Source: Euryodendron excelsum
Lineage: Eukaryota; Streptophyta; Magnoliopsida; Ericales; Pentaphylacaceae
Length of the DNA: 64,000 nucleotides
Direction of reading: 5' to 3'
Assembly: GCA_033060915.1 (NCBI GenBank)
Contig: CM065399.1
Span: 19,495,001 to 19,559,000 of the forward strand
The notes under the pieces were generated by a model. The model was not told the origin of the DNA. It did not search any database and saw only the letters and a list, made by a program, of their open reading frames with translations. Shown here piece by piece: positions 1 through 11,666 of this stretch. Numbering within the stretch: the first letter of the stretch is position 1; every line of letters begins with the position of its first letter. The position numbers and the translations under genes are program-made.

Positions 1-112
1 TATTCAATCTGTCTCACCACAATTTTTTTTTATAATTCAAATAATATATAAAGGGAGCATAAACAGTAGAAAATGAAACAACGGGTGAAGCACGGGACAT
101 GACAGCGATAAA

Positions 113-629
113 CATTTATAAAATAGTAAAAATGCTACCAAATCTTAACTGACCACGTTTATTAAATTGATTAAATTCCATAGAAGTTGGTCATAAAAAA
201 AAATTTCTATGATATTTACAACCATAATTGCCTGGAAATTTTCCTTATAACACATGAAACCGCCAAACATTTATTAAATAGTGTAAATGCTATCAAACCT
301 TAACCGACCATGCTTATAAAATTGTTTGAATTCTATCAAAGTTGGTCATAAAAAAAAAAATTCTATCACATTTGCAACCATAGTTACCAGGATATAACAA
401 TAAACCGCTAAACATTCTATAAAATGGTATCAATGCTATCTACCCTTAAATTTATAAAATAGTTTAAATTCTATCAAAGTTGGTCACAACAAAAAAATTC
501 TATCGAAGTTGCAACCTTAGTTACAAGGAAATTTTCCATGTAACATGTTTATAAGATCGTTTAAATTCTATCAAAGTTGGTCATAAAAGAAAAATCTATT
601 GAAGTTGTAACCATAATTGCCTGGAACTT
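113..629. repeat. Imperfect tandem repeat, about 3.6 copies of a 130-160 bp unit
   Basis: Four successive units each contain a version of 'ATTCTATCAAAGTTGGTCAT' followed by an A-run, 'TTCTAT', and 'GTTGCAACCATA(G/A)TTACC(A)GG'. The GTTGGTCA anchor recurs near 188, 334, 478 and 576. Units are diverged by scattered substitutions and differ in length, so the array is old. No coding potential is visible. Confidence 0.8.
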
Positions 630-2639
630 CTTGTAAGAGGAAACTCACTTCTACAATTCATACGAAATCTTAAGAAATTTCTTGAAAACGTTTCTGAGAC
701 ACTTCAGAAAATTATAACTTAAAGTAAAGACACAGGTTAGAAACCCGTAAAAAAATATATGAAGATTTCTTAGCAAGGCAATTCTTATAATTTCTTTTAT
801 TTTATGGCTTTTAAAACTTATTTTTTTGACAATAATAAATAATTGTTCTATAAGTGTCTAAAACATATTATGTAGTATTAGTATTTCAATCAATATAAAA
901 GTTTATGTTTTAAAAAAATTCTTTATTTACTTATGTTATATCATTCAGTTTTTCTGATTTTCAAATACTTTTAAGCTACATTTCTCACTTTTATTTTCCA
1001 TATCATTTTTCAGTTTTGTTTTCCATATGGGCAACTACCCACACAGTAAACGAGGGTATGGATTTTGGTCAAACTGTCCATAAGCATAATATTGTCTTTG
1101 TATTTAATGGGTTTAACAAAAGAGCAATGTTTTGATTTACAGCTAGTGTAAAAAAATTTTTAAATACATGGTGCACAAAAATACGATATATGTTTTTTGA
1201 AGCTTAAGCACGACATTTAAAAGAAAGACTTATAGACACGTATGGGATTGTAGTGCTAGTAAAATAAAATTTTACACTCTTGGCTCATCAATATTAAACT
1301 GCTTTCAAAATACAAAATTTATTCCGATTGATAAGTATGGCTTGCCACGGTAAAACGTCAAAACGTGTGGATAGCAAACTTATGGTGGAACTTTGTTAAT
1401 GGTTTTAGCAAACCCAAAAAAAAGCAGCAAACTTAAAGGAGCTTGGACCCCTAAGTTTTGAAAATCTTAAGAAAAGCTTCTATTTGTTTATTGAGAATCT
1501 TCCACTTGTAGGTCAGGGTGGAACTATGTGTAGACTAAAGTAACTTTAAAAATTCTGTTTAAAGTCTACAGTTTTTGGAATATTTATGGATAAAAAAATA
1601 CAATATTCATGACCCCGAAAATTTTAAAAGTAACTTTTACTTTGACTTTTCAAAATTGAAGAATTTTTACTTTACCCACTGTCAATAGAATCCCTTAGAG
1701 AATGTAAAGAAGATCGAGATAGTTGGCATAACCCTTCTCTCTGAGAATAAGAATTTTTTTAAAAATCGAACTATGTTTTAATAGTTTCAAAAAACAGAAA
1801 GCCAATAATAAAATATCCTTCGGTTGATTAATTGATTAGATTGAGAATGAATAGTAGGTTAAGGCAATAAAAAATGGAAGAGACGAGTTTATACTCACTC
1901 TTTTTATATAAAAAAATGAATTGAGCAACAATTTAATTGATGAAAAAAAAGCAATTCGATTATTATCTAACCACTGTAGAGGGGAAAGGGGTTCAACAAA
2001 TGCCAAGTTAGATCTTGGACTCAGACACATATATTGATAATAGTAGACTCAGGAATCATGCTTAGGCTAAACTTTAAAAATGAAACATTTGCAACAAAGT
2101 TCTAATAATTTTGTGTAAAAATAAAAATCAAAATGATGTAGTTAAATGAGAGTTATTACTTAAAAATATAACACCCACCACGTTAGCTCTTAGTTTTAAG
2201 AATATTATTGATACATTATTCTGGTAAAATTTTCTGTACAAATTTTCTAGAAAAAATAACATTTTTTCTTTCTATTATGGGTAACTAATTTAAGACCATA
2301 TAGGATTCAAGTCCATTCTCTAGTTTTATAATAAATATTTGTGTTGATAGATACAGTGATCCAAATAAATTAAATTACACAATGCGTACAATACAAGGTG
2401 TATAAATATATACACGTACATACATACTTGACTAGCTTCGTTGAAAATTCACAACGATCACCAAGAAATCTCAAGAGGCCCAACCGATTAAAAAAGATCC
2501 TCAGTCATCTCTTAAGAAAATATTAATAGAAAAAAGAAACATACAACTTTAATATTAATAAACAAGGGGAAAATCGAAGACCCAAAGCTGTTAAAAACTG
2601 ATTAGGACAACAACATCCTCCCACCCTGTTCCATATGCT
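630..2639. other. AT-rich intergenic DNA, no gene seen
   Basis: Long A and T runs, with only short open frames that have no recognisable motif. A short stretch at about 1820-1895 resembles 59925-59977 near the other end of the window, containing 'AAGGCAATAAAA(A/G)ATG(G)AAGAGAC'. It is the only structure I can point to here. Confidence 0.6.
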
Positions 2640-3140
2640 GTTGTTTGCAATGTAATTCCCCTGTTTTTTGCTTTCTGCAACCTATAACTATTTTTTGCAA
2701 TCTACTGTTGCTGAGGATGATATACCATCTGAAATTTATACAAATAATACAAGGGTATTATAATAACAATACAACAATAAAATGCACTACAAGTGCTCAC
2801 AACACAACTCACACCAACTTTCAATACAACCAAAGAGTTGGTGTGTTTAACACACTTCAAAGAAGTTCAGCATCTTACATACATTGTGTGCGTCTCCCTT
2901 ACACACCGTCACCACGGTGTGTACCATACACACCCACACTTAATTTCCAATACCAACTCTCCACTTATAAAGTGTGGCATATCTTTACACACACAAGAAC
3001 ACACACTTATGCTAGCACACACTCACTCACAAGTAACTGTAGTGGTGGTGGCTTGTCATCCATTTGGCACCCGCATACACAATTTGGTGCTCCCACGCAA
3101 TCAGTCAATTGTGCTAGGACACCAACGTCCGTGGTAAATC
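2640..3140. other. CA-rich low-complexity stretch, no gene recognised
   Basis: The plus strand is rich in CACAC, CACACAC and ACACCAAC words. Two overlapping plus-strand frames stay open here for 114-166 codons, but both translate to His/Thr/Ser-rich low-complexity peptides without motifs. I read them as composition artefacts. Confidence 0.5.
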
Positions 3141-4618
3141 ATTAGAAGCAATATTATATATATATATACACTTAGAGAGAGAATTCTCTAAAATGAGAGA
3201 GGGTGAAGCAAAGAGAGGACCCTTCTAGAAAGAATCATGGTTGACTCTCAACAACTGATGCCCACTCCACCATTTTCGGATTGTAAAAAAGTTCCATTTT
3301 ATGATAGTGAGAGATTTGTGTTAATGCACGCCAATTCATTTATTTTCTACATACATGTGTTTATGTATATCTCTCTTTTGCGTTTATGTTCTTTTCTCTC
3401 GTTTACGTCATTCCTTTGATACAACTCATGCGTCATACATATAGGATACACTTGCAGTTTGCTGGAAACTTCAGGAAAGGGAAGAAAAATTATTGTTTTC
3501 TTTCGTAGCTCTGTCGGGTTTATAACTTGAGAAGCAAGACAAATAAATAAATAAATAAATAAAAGATAAATAACTTTCCGTCCTGTTTTCATCCTTTAAG
3601 TTCCAAACAGGCTGATAAACACGGAGTGGAGTTTCTAACTAAAGTAAGTTGTACGAGTTTCTAAATATTCCTTTTGTTTTATGTTTATGGTTGTTCCATG
3701 TGTATATTTGTTTATTACCGTTGTGTAGAACTGCTTTATGAAGTCCATTAATTTTATTTTTCCTGCATTATTTTTAGAACGGAAATCTCTATCCATGCCA
3801 TTGGATTATCACCTCGTTTTCAGCACTCCTGCCGAATTATACCTCCAACCATTCTTTCTGTCCTCTCTTGTGAACTTTCTTCGCTTCTTCTACTTACGTT
3901 TGTCCTTGCACCATTCCTCCCGTCTGATTTGTTTTGCAAGTACATGGAACGAAAAGTGAATTTTCCATTGGTAGTGTTATGCCCACATAACATTCTCTTT
4001 TTCTAGGAGTCCAGATTCTCTAACATTTAATTGTGCGGACAGAGCTTGCGAAAAACTGGAATAGTTGTGCTACTACCTTGATCAAAACTTCCTTCCCAGC
4101 CTGAGAGAACACGTTTCCTTCCATCCCAACCGCTTCAATCATATTCACTCTGCATAAAAGAAAGCATTTTTTCCTATATTGGATGTTATAACTGAAGGAG
4201 GTCCAAGTTTCTTTGCCTCTTCATCTAACTCTCGGAATTATCCCCGTACTTCCAAATGGTATATTAATCCTTCACTGACCATACTGACGATTTGTTTGTG
4301 CTTAATTCATTTCCTAAAATTTCATATCTTAATTTTGAAGTTTCATAAATATGGTGATACTTTCCCATTTTCTACTGTAAAGGCACTTTACAAAACACCG
4401 CACAACTTAACTTTAGAGGAGCCTGATTCCTCAATATTGGCGTATTATAGGATCCAACATAGGCTTCAATTGCTGGAATCACTAGACTCATCCTATTCCA
4501 TATATCACATCACTACTTATTTGGAATAATTTTCCAGAATTTATGGGGTATGGCAATAGAAATTATTTACAGTAATTATCGTACCACCATGATGTGTAAA
4601 TTTATAAGCATTAACATA
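3141..4618. other. Intergenic DNA with SSRs and a dispersed-repeat copy
   Basis: Contains a short (TA)n at about 3154-3170, a GAGAGAATTCTC palindrome at about 3178-3190 and an (AAAT)n microsatellite at about 3540-3562. The segment 3265-3362 is similar, in the same orientation, to 63205-63305. Open frames at 3738-3959 and 4179-4529 match nothing I recognise. Confidence 0.5.
3540..3562. repeat. (AAAT)n microsatellite
   Basis: About six uninterrupted AAAT units. Confidence 0.9.
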
Positions 4619-4626
4619 GTGAGACA

Positions 4627-5300
4627 TAGGCATGTCAATTTGGCGCGCCTACCTGGGCAGACTTTGCGGGTTCTCAACAAATTTCAAATTAAGTCGAGCC
4701 AAAATTAGGACTATTAGGCCCAAGCTTAGCCCATGGCCTAAGGGCAGGCTTGGTTTTTTTGGGCAGGCTTGTTCAAATTTATTTATTTATTTTTAAATTT
4801 TAGATTTTAAGTTTAATTTTAGTTTTCAAATTGTCAATTGATTTACAAGTTAGAAAGTAGTAATTAGTAACCAATAATAGTTAAACTAAATTAGAGAATT
4901 AGTCAACTTATAAAAATTATACCAAAAAAATATAATTGACTGAATTTATAATGTATTAATTAATTTAAATTTATGTAAACTATTAATTATATAAGCAAAT
5001 ACACTTTTCAATTAATAATTAGTAATCAATAATGGTTAAATTGAGTTAAAGAATTAACCAACTTATAAAAATTATAGAACCATATATAAATAATTAACTC
5101 ATGAAGTATTAATTATTGTAATATATATAAACTATTAATTATGTATCTACAATATGGGTGGGCCTCGGGATGGGCTCGAGCTGCCAAGGGAAGGCCCAGA
5201 CCCACCTAGGGGGGAGAGCGGACTTCATCTGAGCTAGGCCAAGGCGAGCTTGGGCCGAGCTTGGGTTGCCCACGGACCTCATGCCAAATTTACATTCCTA
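4627..5300. mobile_element. hAT-like non-autonomous DNA transposon with 8-bp TSD
   Basis: The left end reads TAGGCATGTCAATTTGGC. The inverse of the right end reads TAGGAATGTAAATTTGGC, so the terminal inverted repeats match at 16 of 18 bases. Flanks are GTGAGACA (4619-4626) and GTGAGATG (5301-5308), an 8-bp target duplication with two transitions, which fits the hAT superfamily. Ends are GC-rich with GGGC/GGCC words. The AT-rich middle holds an internal direct duplication of about 140 bp (about 4858-4990 and 5003-5137). No transposase frame is present, so it would depend on one supplied in trans. Confidence 0.75.
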
Positions 5301-5308
5301 GTGAGATG

Positions 5309-6241
5309 GGATGTTTTAAAATTTAAAATACCATCTTAAGATAAAAAATTCAAAACTAACACAATTTGAGTGAAATGTCTCCACGAAAGTAAAGTGATGT
5401 GGAGTGACAGCACCTAAATAATTTCTTTGTTGCAGTAACCATTGTTCCTCCTAAAAACTTTCAAAATTAAAAAAATAGAATAATTTGAGGTGTGGAGCAG
5501 TAGGTCCCTATTTCCTTACCGTGTGAGGTTTGAATCATTTTTACATTACTAGGTCATTTGTGTATGACCAAAACTATATTCAATACTCTTTGTTTACAGG
5601 AGTTCTATGTAATTTACCCATATGTTTTTTGTCGACAAGTTTGACGTTGTACCATACTACGACAAGGGGTGAAAATATATGTGAAATCTTTTAGGGGTTA
5701 AGGATGTTCTAATTGAGAGAATAGAGATGTTTAAACTGATGTGACTTTATGGATCTAACGTATATGAAACAACATATTTTGTGTTTAGGCTTCATGTCTC
5801 TGTACTGTCTCTGCAATCCTTTGGACTGATCTTCCCAAGCCTTACGTACACGAGCACCGTTAGCAACAAGAACGGATGATACATGGGACATGGGCATTCC
5901 ATTATTTTATAGCATGGTATAAACGGCCTCAGCAAAGAATAATATTCTGAAAACTCTATACATGCAATATTTTATTGACCTTTGTGGTCAACCATATTTA
6001 TGCAATACACGTAAGTTGACAGTTTATTCCTCAGCTGAAATGACTATTCTAAAAGTTACAAACTTTTGTCCCTTGTCTAACTGAGCTGCGGTTCCTATAC
6101 CAACTAAACACATTTGGTAGGAAATTCCTTCCAAATCACCACGGTTTGAATGTTGGTCTTGGAAATAGGAATTGCACCCTATATCTTTCAGAAAAATTAT
6201 GACAATGTGTCTTGTTACAGGAAAATTCGTACTCCTAGGAG
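5309..6241 (+). promoter_or_regulatory. Upstream region of the DUF247 gene, with a likely 5'-UTR 3' splice site
   Basis: No gene is seen. Just before the DUF247 start, the pyrimidine-rich sequence 'TGTCTTGTTACAG' ends at 6220, 21 bases before the ATG, and reads as a good plant 3' splice site. A 5'-UTR intron is known in many DUF247 genes, so the promoter is probably further left. I could not fix a TATA box or donor site. Confidence 0.4.
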
Positions 6242-7510
6242 ATGAACTTATCGAGCAACAGTGCAGATCAAGTTTCGATCCGTATCGAAGAAAAATTTTC
6301 TCATTTATCTGATGTATCCTCTGAACGTTGTATATTCCGAGTAAATGGTCAAATACGAAGTATAAATGAGAAAGCCTATGAACCAACAATGGTGGCTATT
6401 GGTCCTTACCATCGAGGTAAAGCTAACCTTCAAGAAATGGAGGAGCACAAACTACGATACCTACAACAGGTTCTCAAGCGACGAGAAGAGACCAGTGTGG
6501 ATAGATATGTCGTGGCCATAAGAGAACTGGAAAAAAGAGCACGCCGTTGTTATGCAGAAACCATTAGCCTTGATACGTGGAAATGATGCTTCTTGACGGC
6601 TGTTTCATTGTGGAGTTAAATCGCAGGTTTAAAATGAAAAAACTGCGCGAAGGGGATGACCCGGTTTTCCAATCAGCCCAGATTCGATATGGCTTACGGC
6701 GTGATTTGATCTTACTTGAAAATCAACTTCCGTTCTTTATACTTGTCCAACTATTCAACATGACTACGATTCGAAGCCCCAAAGACAATCTAATACACAT
6801 GGCCTTGTCTTTATTAAAATATATCATACCAAATAAAAAAGTTAGAAGCTCATAATGGAATAACAATCAATGAAGTCAAGCATCTACTTGGCCTTGTGCA
6901 TGATAGTTGGTGCTTTCAATTTGCTGAGACCCACAAAAATGTAGAGGACAAGGTAGAGCAATGGGAGTTCATAAATTCAGCAACAGAGCTTCAAGAGGCT
7001 GGGGTTCAGTTCAAGACGGTTGAGAGAAGCAACTTGTTTGATATAAAGTTCACAAATGGGGTATTGGAAATCCCGCGTTTAAGCATTACAGTAAATTTAG
7101 AGTATCCCCTCAGAAATCTAATGGCGTACGAGCAGTTTCTTCCAGACCCAAAATATGTTTGCGACTATATAGTTTTCATGGATCGTCTCAGCAATACCTG
7201 GAAGGATGTTCAATTACTTCGCCGGAGTGGAATTATAAAAAATTGGCTAGGCGATGATGCGACTATTGAAACCATGTTCAACATGATGAACAGGCACATC
7301 ATGATGAGTAGCGGGCGCTTTTGTTACTATAAAGTTTTCAATGACCTGAATAAGCATTGTAGGCGACGTCAAAACGTGTGGATGGAAACCCCAAGGCGGA
7401 ATTACTTCAACAGTCCATGGGCATTGGTTTCGTTTTTTGCGGCCGTCATATTGCTTTTGCTCACCTTCACACAGGCTGCATTTTCAGTTCTTTCTGTTAA
7501 ATTTAAATAA
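6242..7510 (+). pseudogene. DUF247 (UPF0481) family gene broken by two frameshifts
   Basis: DUF247 proteins are plant-specific, usually about 400-500 residues, with a C-terminal membrane segment. The biochemical role is mostly unknown, but some members determine self-incompatibility in grasses. Three segments cover nearly the full family length (about 422 codons). Codons 1-110 (frame 2) hold the family block around 'VAIGPYHRG' and 'MEEHKLRYLQ'. From 6577 (frame 1) comes 'VEMMLLDGCFI' and 'LILLENQLPFF'. Frame 2 is open again from about 6839, with 'ATELQEAGVQF', 'NGVLEIPRLSI' and a final hydrophobic helix (about 7417-7490). Break 1 lies between about 6566 and 6576, where a few residues also seem lost. 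Break 2 sits at the A6 run 6835-6840, so it could be an assembly indel. Otherwise the motifs are well kept, which points to recent loss of function. TAA is at 7508-7510. Confidence 0.88.
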
Positions 7511-8015
7511 GATATATATATATATATATATATTGACTAATCAGTCAAGTTATTGCTGTGAGACCTCAATCTTATAATGTTAAATAAGTAAAATTATATA
7601 GGTGCATGTGTGTGTAATTTACTTACTACAAAACTCTTTATACCTTACTAGCCTTTATATGTTTCTACTATTATTATATTTCGTTGCGTTCTATTTTTTG
7701 ATTAGGTATTAAGATGTCGTTCATAGATACGATGACTTGTGCGATTAGGCCTTACCTAATGTGACATAATTAATGGCTAATTGACTTGAGGGTGTAACAG
7801 TTGCTTGAAAAATTCATGAAGCATGCAGAATAGATCTATTTGAATCAGTCAAGTGGCTTTGTTTGAAAGTGCATTTCAATGAAAACATTCTATTTTCATC
7901 CTAAGAGAGAGAGAGAGAGAGATAGAGAGAGTTGACATACATATTGTTCACTTGTTGAAGTGGCTGTGGAGACGCTTGTGCACAATATTCTGCACCATGA
8001 AATAGTAAAACCATT
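7511..8015. repeat. DUF247 3' flank with (TA)n and (GA)n microsatellites
   Basis: (TA)n occupies about 7511-7532, immediately after the stop codon. (GA)n occupies about 7905-7931, broken by one TA. No gene is seen. Confidence 0.85.
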
Positions 8016-8326
8016 TAGGCCGTGTTTGGCAGAAATTTTGAATAACTATTATTGCTGTTTGTTTTCTTAGTTGCAAAAATACAAACAAGAGTAAGAATCC
8101 TTTTGGTTCATTATTATTGAAATTTATCTTTAAAAATTGAGATAAAAATAACTAGTATTCAGGAAACACATACTCTTCCGTACTCTCTATTTTATTTTTT
8201 TTCAACCAGGAATACTAAAATGGCCAAAAGCACCATACGCTTCCTTTTTTTTTTTTTTTTAAAAAAATAGTTTTCAAGAAACAGGATACTGAAATTGTTT
8301 GTTAGAAGATTTCAAACAAGCACTTA
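8016..8326. mobile_element. Possible MITE of the 'GGCCGTGTTTGGC' type
   Basis: The left edge 'TAGGCCGTGTTTGGCAGAAAT' partly matches the inverse of the right edge, 'TAAGTGCTTGTTTGAAATC'. This TIR style is common in plant MITEs. The inside is AT-rich with a T16/A7 block at about 8246-8268. I could not settle a target duplication, so the ends are approximate. Confidence 0.4.
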
Positions 8327-8424
8327 GTTTCCATTCCCCTCATTGTCAGGCTAAACGATAAATGAAAGTCTCTTTAGATATTTGATTGCCTCTTTTACCG
8401 TGTGATAGAATCACCGCAAAAGTA

Positions 8425-8700
8425 CGGTTGGCGACGTATTTAATTTGGTGAGTTAGGATATCGATTCTCCTTGAAGAACAAGTTCAATATGAACTATAGC
8501 ACTAAGTAAGCACTTAATTCCTTGACTTGAGTTACAACTAATGAAATTTCTCTAATTAAAATGAAGCAAAAAAGTGAAGAATATAGAGTGTTGGTGTGTT
8601 AAAACTATTTCAAAGCAACAAATCCAATGTTTAAATGTGAAGAGAAAGGTCTTAGATTCAATTAATCAAATCACTCAAGTTCATCAATCATGAAAAACCT
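8425..8700 (+). repeat. Diverged copy of the repeat forming the 60-kb inverted repeat
   Basis: It contains 'GGCGACGTATTTAATTTGGTG' then 'ATATCGATTCTCCTTGAAGA', and later a 'CAATTAATCAAATC...CAAGTTCA' block. The same order of blocks occurs at 60420-60785 in the same orientation, and inverted at 59978-60312. Similarity is patchy. Confidence 0.45.
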
Positions 8701-8712
8701 AGAATTAGTCTA

Positions 8713-9628
8713 TGTTTTGTCCAAGAGATTTATTACTACAATATTAGGTCAAGGTGTAAGGGTTATGAGCAATATTGTACAATTCAAGACAGAATAGAAA
8801 ACAAACTGTTCAACTAAGAACACACCAGTTTTTATTGTGAAAATCCTAAATGAGAGAAACAATGTGTCTTATTTGCCGGATAAAGAGCATGTATTATAAC
8901 CTGTAATTCAGACGATTATAAGACTCTTTATAATCAAAACCTACCAACTCCTTGATCTAATGACTGTCTGGATTTTGCTCGTATCCACGATTCACCATCT
9001 TTGTGCTTGACCACCGCTCAAATCCCGTTAGAACGGACTTCATACATTGAACTTCTTCAAGACTTTCGATCTTTTCAATTAAGTTGAAGAAGATTATTGC
9101 TAAGACTTATTTCTGAGCTTTTTGAAAGGTGAAAAAATCTTCTCTCAAAGAGTTTTAAAATATGGCGGCTTAGATCCTCTTCTAGGAAAGTGTGCTAGTA
9201 CTTAAATAGGCGTAAAAATCCTAGTGGCATGAATCCCAAGATTTATGATTCCGCACGTCTCGCAACCTCGTGATCTCGCGAGGATCCCGTGAGCTAAATC
9301 TCTAGATTTTGCATGCTCATTAGTTTTTCCATCGATATCCCATGACGTTTAACCTATTTAACATGCTTATTGTTTTTACCATCGACATCCTGAGATATCC
9401 TACGCGGATCCCGCGAGATCCTGTCCTTCATTTAGCACACTGTTTTTGCCATCAAGATCTCTCGAAGTCTATATATCTTCCTAAGATATATCATACAAGT
9501 CTCTCTTAGCACGAGCTTGCATGAATAAGTTTTAAATTCGTTCTAAATGCTTGTGATTGATATCCCAACGTCCCAGATTACATTAAACTTGACTTGTCAT
9601 GAAATGTAGCCAATTACATAAACTTACA
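8713..9628 (-). mobile_element. LTR-like unit (probable 3' LTR of element H)
   Basis: Read on the minus strand, the unit starts TGTAAGTTTATG right after a purine-rich tract. It has a TATTTAAG box near 9205 and ends near ACAAAACA. It contains three related blocks ('TTTTTCCATCGATATCC'-like) near 9311, 9370 and 9440, separated by CTCGCGAGATC words. The preceding 'GGCAATTTTGTGATAAAA' context (plus strand) is typical of sequence just upstream of plant 3' LTRs. The left end is approximate and no second LTR was found, so this is a reasoned guess. Confidence 0.45.
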
Positions 9629-10190
9629 ATCTTCCCCTTTGGCAATTTTGTGATAAAAAATCCTATACTGCAAGACACATTATAGGGAAAGCAATAAAAT
9701 TACAATCAAACCCCAATCACAAGCATATAGAGTGTTGCTTGCTACTGCTGCACTTCAGCAAGTATCATCCCTGCATATTAAACACTAGCAAGCCAACAGC
9801 CAATCAAGTGCAGGACATATATAACATAAAGAAGGAAGGTCTCTCCCTTTTTGGAACAAATTGACAAATGGAGCAAGGGAGACAAACCATTCCAAGAGCA
9901 AAAACCATGCCAAAGGAAGTATGCAAAGAAAGAGATATATAGAAAAAGATATCCCAAAAAAACATACTAAGGCCTCAACCAAAAGGTAGCTTAAACAAGT
10001 CAAGAACGTCTATGTAAAAAACAACTATCCATAAGTGCAACACAACAATAAACCTCCACAAGATAACCATCCACAACCTAAACTCCTAACAACATCGAAT
10101 GCTACGAATGAAGACATTCACGTCAGTAATAAACTTAGTATGTGCCTTCGAGAGAGTGTTCAGTGTGTCACGAACGCATACAATGTCTCG
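9629..10190 (-). other. 3' non-coding part of element H with polypurine tract
   Basis: On the minus strand 'TTGCCAAAGGGGAAGA' directly abuts the LTR-like TGTAAG, as a polypurine tract should. The rest lies between the end of the H reading frame and this tract. No other gene is evident. Confidence 0.4.
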
Positions 10191-10799
10191 CTACTGGCAC
10201 TCCACAATGAGATCAATGCGCTCATGCACAAGTCCAATGCTCTCCACTAGATTAGTGTGAAAAGTGGTCAGCTGGGAAGAGAGAGCAACAATAGCAATAG
10301 CAATGACTGTGGCAGAGTCAAGAGTTAGAGCAAAGGGTCCTGTAAGAGTAGGAGCAAAGGGAGGAGCAGAGGACGAAGACAGAGCAATAGGATTAATAAG
10401 AGTAGCCACATCATCTGAAATGTCCACAATAGTGTGCTCTAACTGTGGAGGAGGAGAAACTACTCCTAGATGCGCATTACTCATCTTGAGGGTGTGATGG
10501 AATATGGGTTTGCCAATGGGAAGACGAAACTCATGGGGCTTGGCCACCACCTTATCTCAAGTCAAAAAATATGAGATCATGAGCACGAAAGGAAGGTAGG
10601 CTTGAGAGGAGTTATTAATAGATGCCTCAAGAATGAGATTGAATATGAGGTGACCCACATCCACAAATATGTCTGTGGCAATAGCATACACGAGATGGGC
10701 GTGAGACTCATCAATCTCACTCACATGAAAGGTACACAAAAATAGATCACACACCAAATGATTGAGCATATGAAAAATATCTTTCAACCCTTTCTGTTT
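10191..10799 (-). pseudogene. C-terminal part of a 'putative plant transposon protein' ORF (element H)
   Basis: One minus-strand frame runs from 10799 to 10191 with a single internal TGA at 10557-10559, followed by D-K-V-V-A-K-P-H. The order 'LKDIFHMLNHLVCDLF', then an Asp-Val-Gly-His block, then a Leu-rich stretch, resembles the plant TE-associated domain annotated as 'putative plant transposon protein' (PF20167-like). The function of that family is unknown to me. Solo LTR A cuts the frame at 10800; the N-terminal part continues at 14963-15358. Downstream on the same strand come a purine tract and an LTR-like unit, which suggests the protein belongs to an LTR element. Family membership is inferred from memory of the motif pattern. 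Confidence 0.55.
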
Positions 10800-10934
10800 T
10801 GTAAGCACCCCATTTTTGCCCGCTCGGCAATCTCCGGCCCGACTGGTTCACTTTCACACATCACATGCATATTCAGACTCTAACCCGATTTCTAAACTCC
10901 AATTTAGTCCACCAGTTGCTTCTCGGGCCCGTAG

Positions 10935-11290
10935 GGCCCACTTGAAGCTAAATGACCATTTTGCCCCTAGGCATCCAAGTGCCCCGGGAAGCATTCCAGC
11001 TTTGGGTATCAACCTAGTAACCTCCTGAGAATGCTTCTTATAGTATTCTCGACCTTTCATTATCTTTCTGGATCATTCCAAGTTAGTTCCAGCGAATCCG
11101 GTGCAAAATGACCGTTTTGTCCCTAGTGGGCTGGTCGCCTTTTCTGACCACACTAGCTCTAGGTATCAAACCGGTAATCTGTGAAAACATTCTAAATAAT
11201 GTTTCCAAATCTTGAGTCTTCTTCCGGGACATTCCGAGTCCGTCCTAGCAGCTTTCTAGCCTGGTTGACCGTTTTGCCCCTAAAGGCCCG
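10935..11290 (+). repeat. U3 tandem repeat of LTR A, about 160-bp unit, 3 units
   Basis: Each unit opens with 'AAATGACC(A/G)TTTTG(C/T)CCCT', continues with a GGGCC(G)GTCG block, 'ACCACAC..GCTCT(A/G)GGTATCAA', and a 'TCTTTCTGGATCATTCC' block. The anchors are near 10940, 11107 and 11270. Confidence 0.75.
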
Positions 11291-11531
11291 GTCGACCCCT
11301 CTAACAGACCCTGACATTATTTTTCAAGTCTACTACCTCCGGGACATTGTTTTAAGTGTTCCTGTCCTTTTTCGGCTCTCCGGGTCATTCCCGACCCCTT
11401 TAATTCATTCCCGGACTCTCCGAAGTCACTTCTAGTGAAGCCATGCTAAAAATTGCATGGTAGTTACTAATACAGGCGCCCAAATCTTTTAAAGATACAT
11501 TGCTTGCCGACCTTAAACATTTCCTAAATGA

Positions 11532-11580
11532 CTGGCGCCACTAGGAGTGGCGCCAGACCATTGCACCACTAGCAGTGGTG
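11532..11580 (+). promoter_or_regulatory. Two hairpins upstream of the LTR A TATA box
   Basis: CTGGCGCCACT (11532-11542), loop AGG, then AGTGGCGCCAG (11546-11556) is a perfect 11-bp inverted repeat. CACCACT (11564-11570), AGC, AGTGGTG (11574-11580) is a second perfect one of 7 bp. Both sit about 85-135 bp before the TATA box. Versions occur at the same place in the other LTRs. Confidence 0.75.
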
Positions 11581-11666
11581 TCAAGCCAAAAAATGGCCTG
11601 GCGCCACTCGCTAGTGTAATTTTTGGCCTGGCGCCACTGCAACAGGTACCAGCGCATTCGTCTATC

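Noticed and set aside
2645..3145. Two overlapping plus-strand open frames (166 and 114 codons)
   Set aside because: Both read CA-rich low-complexity DNA in different frames; His/Thr/Ser-rich peptides with no motif.
4179..4529. 116-codon plus-strand open frame
   Set aside because: No domain, no conserved motif, AT-rich surroundings; chance frame.
10264..10497. 77-codon plus-strand frame
   Set aside because: Lies opposite the element H transposon-protein ORF, which explains its openness.
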